Shown here: piece by piece, positions 42,319 to 46,699 of the stretch
Layout of the letters: every line of letters starts with the position of its first letter
Numbering within the stretch: the first letter of the stretch is position 1
Source: Candidatus Eisenbacteria bacterium
GTDB taxonomy: Bacteria; Eisenbacteria; RBG-16-71-46; JASEGR01
Assembly (NCBI GenBank): GCA_030017955.1
Contig: JASEGR010000013.1
Coordinates: 1-46,699, forward strand
DNA: 46,699 nt
Reading direction: 5' to 3'
Notes under the pieces: generated by a model
Database searches by the model: none
Told to the model about the DNA's origin: nothing
What the model saw: the letters and a program-made list of their open reading frames with translations, nothing else
Made by a program: the position numbers and the translations under genes

Positions 42319-43667
42319 TTGGAAAGCAGAAAACGATAGAGAAGGAAGTCTCGTACACCGGGAGAGGGTTGCATACCGGAAAAACGACATCTGTGGTGTG
42401 CAAACCAGCGCCGGCGGATTTCGGCGTGAAATTCGTCAGGATGGACCTCCCTCAAAGACCCGTGATAAGGGTCAGTGCAGGCAATGCGAGATATGATGCA
42501 CATCATTCGAGGAGAACTATTCTCTCGGAGGGCGGTGTGGAGGTGCACACGGTTGAGCACTTTCTGGCCGCTATCGCCGGGCTCGGGATTGACAATCTTG
42601 AAATCGAGATTGATTCCGAGGAATTGGCGGAACCCTCAGATGGAAGCGCTGCCCCGTTTGTGAGCCTCCTCAAGAGCGGAAGGCCAATCGAACAGGATGC
42701 CCCGAAGCGGTACTTCGTTGTGAACAGACCTGTTTCTTATTGTGAAGACAGCGTTGAGCTCCTCGCTCTTCCCTATGACGGACTTAAGATAAGCTTCACG
42801 ATAGAATACGACAACAGACTGGTTGGAACTCAGCACGCTGCCTTTGAATTGAATGACGAAATCTTTGCCAGCGAGATTGCTCCGGCAAGGACTTTTGTCC
42901 TCCTCAAAGATGTTGAGATGCTGAGGAAGAAGGGAATGATAAAAGGTGGAAGCCTCGACAACGCTATTGTGATAGAAGACGACCACATAATGAACGAAGA
43001 GCCTCTCAGATTCAAGAATGAATTTGTGAGGCATAAGATCCTGGACTTCATCGGCGATCTCTTCTTGCTGGGAGCTCCGGCCAAAGGACACTTCGTCGGA
43101 GTGAAATCCGGACATGCGACGAATGTCAAGTTCGTTCAAAAGCTGAGCGAAATGAGCCGTCAGCTGCCTGAGCCGAATGTGAGAACTGGCGCGCCGAAAG
43201 AGCCTCTCTGGAACGTCAATGCCATCCAGCGGATCATGCCTCACAGGTACCCGTTCCTCCTTGTTGACAGAATACTCGAGCTGGAGGACCGGAAAAGGGT
43301 CGTGGGAATAAAGAACGTGACGATAAACGAACCCTTTTTCGCCGGGCACTTCCCGGGACATGCGATAATGCCGGCTGTTCTCATAATTGAGGCGATGGCT
43401 CAGGCCGGCGGAGTCCTCCTTCTCAATACTGTTGATAAACCCGAGACGAAACTCGTCTATTTCATGGCCATCGACAATGCGAAATTCCGAAAGCCGGTTC
43501 TTCCCGGCGACCAGTTAAGGCTTGAGCTTGAGCTCGTGAAGCTAAAAGCACGTGTCTGCAAGATGAGGGGAATGGCCTTTGTTGATGGAGAGCTCGTGGC
43601 TGAAGCCGACCTTATGTCCCAGATTGTGGACAGATACCCCCCTAGTTCACGACTATGCAACCTTTGA
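42315..43667 (+). CDS. lpxC-fabZ: Fused LpxC deacetylase and FabZ dehydratase
   Basis: The 450-residue bifunctional protein combines UDP-3-O-acyl-GlcNAc deacetylase (committed step of lipid A synthesis) and 3-hydroxyacyl-ACP dehydratase. LpxC part, about 1-285: zinc ligands His78 (HTVEH), His240 and Asp244 (HKILDFIGD). FabZ part, about 298-450: catalytic His310 ([13 protein letters not shown]) and Glu359 ([11 protein letters not shown]), with [14 protein letters not shown] carrying Ala where Gly is common. Both active sites are intact. The fusion is known in Bacteroidetes, Chlorobi and some candidate phyla. Both enzymes use 3-hydroxyacyl-ACP metabolism, so the fusion may balance lipid A and phospholipid. 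Confidence 0.96.
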   Translation: MIGKQKTIEKEVSYTGRGLHTGKTTSVVCKPAPADFGVKFVRMDLPQRPVIRVSAGNARYDAHHSRRTILSEGGVEVHTVEHFLAAIAGLGIDNLEIEIDSEELAEPSDGSAAPFVSLLKSGRPIEQDAPKRYFVVNRPVSYCEDSVELLALPYDGLKISFTIEYDNRLVGTQHAAFELNDEIFASEIAPARTFVLLKDVEMLRKKGMIKGGSLDNAIVIEDDHIMNEEPLRFKNEFVRHKILDFIGDLFLLGAPAKGHFVGVKSGHATNVKFVQKLSEMSRQLPEPNVRTGAPKEPLWNVNAIQRIMPHRYPFLLVDRILELEDRKRVVGIKNVTINEPFFAGHFPGHAIMPAVLIIEAMAQAGGVLLLNTVDKPETKLVYFMAIDNAKFRKPVLPGDQLRLELELVKLKARVCKMRGMAFVDGELVAEADLMSQIVDRYPPSSRLCNL

Positions 43668-44440
43668 CGCCTCTTGTACATCCGGCTGCAATAATCGAAG
43701 AAGGAGCCTTGCTTGGGGACGGGGTCTCGATCGGACCGTACTCGATCATTGAGGAACATGCGAAAATCGGCGATGGTTCGAAGATCGGCTCCCATGTAGT
43801 CATAGAAGGATGGACCACCGTTGGAAGGGACTGCTCAGTCGGTCACGGTTCCGTCCTTGGGTCGGCTCCCCAGGACAAAAAGTACAGGAACAAGAAGAGC
43901 TATGTTGTGATAGGCGACAGAAACACGATCCGTGAGTTTGTCACCGTCAACTCGGCGACTGATGAGGGAGAAAAGACCATCATAGGAGATGACAATCTCC
44001 TCATGGCATATGTTCACGTCGCCCACAATTGCGTGATAGGGAACCACGTTATACTCGCTAACGCGGTCAATCTTGGGGGGCACATCACGATAGACGATTA
44101 CGCTTGTGTAGGCGGCATGACTCCGGTCCATCAGTTCGTGCACATCGGAAAGCACGCGTTCATTGGCGGAGCTTCGAGAGTCGCAATGGATGTTGCGCCG
44201 TTCGTTAGAGCGGCCGGCAATCCCCTTAGGGCATCCGGGCTCAATACTGTGGGTCTTGTGCGAAGAGGATTCAGCGCCGAGAAGAGGGCTGAGTTGAAGA
44301 GAATCTACAGGATCTTCTTCAGGAGCGGGCTCACCGCAAAGGAGAGTATCGAACAGCTCGGCAAGGAGTTCCCTGCCAGTCCTGAGGCTCAGGAGTTCAT
44401 TCAATTTGTGCTCAAGTCTGAAAGAGGCATGACCCGCTAG
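43655..44440 (+). CDS. lpxA: Acyl-ACP:UDP-GlcNAc O-acyltransferase LpxA
   Basis: The 261-residue first enzyme of lipid A synthesis has a hexapeptide-repeat helix (about 1-185) and a C-terminal helical part. The catalytic His is residue 124 in YVHVAHNCVIGN. The 13-bp overlap with lpxC-fabZ suggests coupling. Whether it acts on UDP-GlcNAc or on the 3-amino sugar cannot be told from the sequence alone; the adjacent Gfo/Idh oxidoreductase makes this an open question. Confidence 0.95.
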   Translation: MQPLTPLVHPAAIIEEGALLGDGVSIGPYSIIEEHAKIGDGSKIGSHVVIEGWTTVGRDCSVGHGSVLGSAPQDKKYRNKKSYVVIGDRNTIREFVTVNSATDEGEKTIIGDDNLLMAYVHVAHNCVIGNHVILANAVNLGGHITIDDYACVGGMTPVHQFVHIGKHAFIGGASRVAMDVAPFVRAAGNPLRASGLNTVGLVRRGFSAEKRAELKRIYRIFFRSGLTAKESIEQLGKEFPASPEAQEFIQFVLKSERGMTR

Positions 44441-44489
44441 CGTACCTTGAGAAAGACAAATCTTCCACGTCACGGGGTTCCGATAAGAA

Positions 44490-45494
44490 ATGTCCATTCT
44501 GAAAACCGGTGTAGTTGGCGTCGGTCATCTTGGTGCCCAGCACGCCAGGGTGCTGTCGAGGATTCCCGGAAGCGAGCTGAAAGGAATTGTTGATCTCGAT
44601 TTACGGAAGACCGAGAAGCTCAACGCTGAGCTCAATCTCAAGCCATTCTCGTCTCTTCAGGACCTGCTTTCGGCAGTCGATGCCGTCTCCATAGCCGTCC
44701 CCACCTCGGAACACCACAGCGTTGCAGAGAAGTGCATTGGCCGCGGAATCCACGTTTTCATTGAGAAACCGATTGCAAAGACTGTTTCCGAGGCAGAGGA
44801 ACTCGTGCTCTTGGCGAAGGAAAAGGGCCTTGTCATTCAGGTCGGTCACGTAGAAAGATATAACCCGGCCGTGATCGCGGCCAGGCCATTCATTCGCAGT
44901 CCGAAATTCATCGAAGCCCACAGGCTCGCAAGATTCACCCCGAGAAGTCTCGACATCGACGTGATCCTTGACCTCATGATTCATGACATTGATGTTGTGC
45001 TGAGTTTCGTCAAATCAAAGATAAAGAGGATAGACGCGGTGGGCGTCTCGATTCTATCGGAAAAGGAAGACATCGCAAATGCAAGAATTCTCTTTGAAAA
45101 TGGAGCAGTTGCGAACCTTACTGCAAGCCGTGTTTCACGCGAGAAAATGAGGAAGATAAGATTCTTTCAGCCCAGCAGTTATGTTTCGCTCGACTGCCTC
45201 GTTGGCGAGGCCGAGATATACGAACTCACAGGAAAGCCGAGCTTGGACGAGGCAATGAGCGGGACCGGCATCGAGAGCTTTATTTCCGGAAGAAAGATAA
45301 AGGGAACCGGACCTGACGCCCTCACCAGGGAATTCGAAGATTTTGTGACGTCGGTTCTTGAATCCAGAGAGCCGCTCGTTACCGGGAGGGACGGCCTTGA
45401 GGCGCTCAAAGTTGCTGTCGAGGTCGGGAAAGAAGTAAAGACAAGTCTCAAGAAAGTGATGGGGGGACTGTCCTGGAATCAGCAATCCTCATAA
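44490..45494 (+). CDS. Gfo/Idh/MocA family oxidoreductase in the lipid A cluster
   Basis: The 334-residue NAD(P)-dependent dehydrogenase has the Rossmann motif GVVGVGHLGAQHARVL at the N-terminus, the EKPIAKTVSEAEEL motif near 90-105 and GHVERYNP near 117. Such proteins between lpxA and lpxB are known in several phyla. One relative, GnnA, oxidises UDP-GlcNAc so that GnnB can aminate it, giving amide-linked lipid A; no gnnB aminotransferase lies here. LpxI or LpxH (UDP-diacylglucosamine hydrolase), often at this place, is also missing. The exact role is unproven. Confidence 0.85.
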   Translation: MSILKTGVVGVGHLGAQHARVLSRIPGSELKGIVDLDLRKTEKLNAELNLKPFSSLQDLLSAVDAVSIAVPTSEHHSVAEKCIGRGIHVFIEKPIAKTVSEAEELVLLAKEKGLVIQVGHVERYNPAVIAARPFIRSPKFIEAHRLARFTPRSLDIDVILDLMIHDIDVVLSFVKSKIKRIDAVGVSILSEKEDIANARILFENGAVANLTASRVSREKMRKIRFFQPSSYVSLDCLVGEAEIYELTGKPSLDEAMSGTGIESFISGRKIKGTGPDALTREFEDFVTSVLESREPLVTGRDGLEALKVAVEVGKEVKTSLKKVMGGLSWNQQSS

Positions 45495-46615
45495 TCGCAG
45501 GAGAGGCATCGGGCGACCTTCACGGGGCCGGGCTTGTGAGAGAGATTCAGAAAAGGGGAAGCTTTAGTTTCTTCGGCATCGGCGGCCGGCACATGCGGGA
45601 AGCAGGAGTTGAGCTGCTTTACTCAACTGACGAGCTTGCTGTCATGGGCTTTGGTGAAGTCGTGGGAAAGATTCCCTTTTTTCTCAAGGCGATGAGCAAT
45701 GTTGCAAAAGAGGCCAAAGCCAGGAAACCATCCCTCTTCGTTGCCATAGACTTCCCGGGATTCAACATGAGGATGTGCGGACGGATGAAGAAGCTCGGGG
45801 TGCCGGTCGCCTACTACATCAGCCCTCAAGTTTGGGCGTGGGGAGAAGGAAGGATTGAGAAGATAAGGAAGAATGTGGACAAGATGCTGGTGATTTTCCC
45901 ATTTGAAGAGGAGTTCTACAGGAAAAGAGGCATCCTGGCAGAGTACGTCGGACATCCGCTTGTGAAGAAGGTGAAGGCGGGCAGGTCCAGAGATGAGTAC
46001 CTGGACGAGATTGGGTTTGACAAAACCAGGCCCGTGATCGGGCTTCTTCCGGGAAGCAGGCTTCAGGAAGTGAGAAGAGTTCTGCCGGAAATGCTAGGGG
46101 CTGCGGAGATTCTTTCGGAGAGAGGGGCTGTATCGCAGTTCCTGCTTGGGCCGGGCGTTTCGCTGGAAGAGAAAGAAATGAAGAGGCTGCTCGGGAGTCT
46201 TTCGGCAAGAGTGAAGATAGACAAGGGCCGGACTTATGATCTGATGTCGGCATCCGACCTTAATCTTGTCACATCTGGAACCGCGACGCTGGAGGCGGCG
46301 CTTCTGGAGAAGCCGATGATTATCCTTTACAAAACCTCAGCTCTCTCCTGGTTGATCGGGAGGGCAGTGGTCAAGCTTCCATACATAGGCCTGGCGAACA
46401 TAGTTGCCGGCGGCAAAGTGGTTCCGGAACTGCTCCAGGACCGCTGCAGGCGCGACATAATTGCTGACACTGCCGAAGAGCTCCTCCGGAACGGCGATGG
46501 AAAAGCGGCTATCAAGAAAGCATTCTCGACTCTAAGGTCTACCCTCGGCGAGAGAGATGCCCCCTCGACCGCGGCGGAGAGGGCGCTTTCGCTTCTCAGG
46601 GGAATCCGTCATTGA
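45473..46615 (+). CDS. lpxB: Lipid-A-disaccharide synthase LpxB (probable CTG start)
   Basis: The GT19 glycosyltransferase joins UDP-diacylglucosamine and lipid X. N-terminal IIAGEASGDLHGAGLV, SPQVWAWGEGRIEKI near 115, LPGSRLQEVRR near 200 and TSGTATLEAALLEKPMIILYKT near 275 are intact. The first in-frame GTG (45536) would remove the conserved AGEASGD motif. The only suitable upstream codon is CTG 45473, which follows GGGGGGA by about 7 nt and gives 380 residues, equal to the normal family length. It overlaps the preceding gene by 22 bp. The repeat begins 7 bp after the stop. Confidence 0.93.
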   Translation: MESAILIIAGEASGDLHGAGLVREIQKRGSFSFFGIGGRHMREAGVELLYSTDELAVMGFGEVVGKIPFFLKAMSNVAKEAKARKPSLFVAIDFPGFNMRMCGRMKKLGVPVAYYISPQVWAWGEGRIEKIRKNVDKMLVIFPFEEEFYRKRGILAEYVGHPLVKKVKAGRSRDEYLDEIGFDKTRPVIGLLPGSRLQEVRRVLPEMLGAAEILSERGAVSQFLLGPGVSLEEKEMKRLLGSLSARVKIDKGRTYDLMSASDLNLVTSGTATLEAALLEKPMIILYKTSALSWLIGRAVVKLPYIGLANIVAGGKVVPELLQDRCRRDIIADTAEELLRNGDGKAAIKKAFSTLRSTLGERDAPSTAAERALSLLRGIRH

Positions 46616-46622
46616 CGGCCCT

Positions 46623-46699
46623 CTAGTGTGCCGTCCCAGAAATAACTTTACGAAATGCAGGGCGTTTCGTAAGGCACACTGCCAGGGGGTATGAGGGGG
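46623..46699 (+). repeat. Dispersed structured repeat, copy 5 (3' end cut by window edge)
   Basis: The first 77 bp of the repeat, starting CTAGTGTGCC. Within the outer stem AGTGTGCC/GGCACACT it has a perfect inner stem TTACGAAA/TTTCGTAA, better preserved than in copies 2-4. The window ends inside the second hairpin. Confidence 0.92.

Overview
The window reads as chromosomal DNA of an uncultured, Gram-negative-type (diderm) bacterium. Every convincing gene lies on the + strand. The outer membrane is implied by bamA, a Skp/OmpH chaperone, lolCE/lolD and a lipid A cluster (lpxD, an lpxC-fabZ fusion, lpxA, lpxB). The fused LpxC-FabZ, MutS2, an McsA/McsB/ClpC arginine-kinase module and a FN3/DUF6754-like membrane protein together suggest a candidate phylum near the FCB/Eisenbacteria/TA06/WOR-3 type lineages. 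This placement is a low-confidence inference. No rRNA, tRNA, CRISPR array, transposase or phage gene was found.

Layout: 0.2-3.8 kb holds four uncharacterised membrane-protein genes, followed by a lipoate ligase/octanoyltransferase. 4.6-10.9 kb is a five-gene oligopeptide-type ABC importer. 11-17.8 kb is the most unusual coding region: two tandem secreted proteins built of Thr-Cys repeats, then two large paralogous membrane proteins that each carry two glutamine-amidotransferase-like domains. 17.8-20.6 kb is grpE-dnaJ-rsmE. 20.6-27.5 kb holds a 171-bp imperfect palindrome and a macromolecular-synthesis block (rpsU, mutS2, dnaG, rpoD). 27.5-30.6 kb is purQ, an unknown gene and purF. 30.8-38.4 kb is lysS, lolCE, lolD, mcsA, mcsB, clpC. 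38.4-46.6 kb is envelope biogenesis: bamA, skp, lpxD, lpxC-fabZ, lpxA, a Gfo/Idh/MocA oxidoreductase, lpxB.

The strongest undescribed signal is a dispersed intergenic repeat of about 220 bp, present in five copies (1-99, 6591-6810, 27511-27732, 30598-30818, 46623-46699). All copies have the same orientation and each can fold into the same series of hairpins. Stems are conserved through wobble or paired changes while one loop varies, and another loop is conserved in sequence. Both window ends fall inside a copy, as expected if an assembly broke at a high-copy repeat. The copies sit between genes of one transport operon, just before the purQ ribosome-binding site, and across the purF stop codon.

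Several good sigma70-type promoters (TTGACA, 17-18 bp, TATAAT-like) precede the oligopeptide transporter, rpsU, lysS, grpE and the Cys-rich genes. At least two genes (grpE, lpxB) have no ATG, GTG or TTG start that keeps the whole conserved protein, and may begin at CTG.
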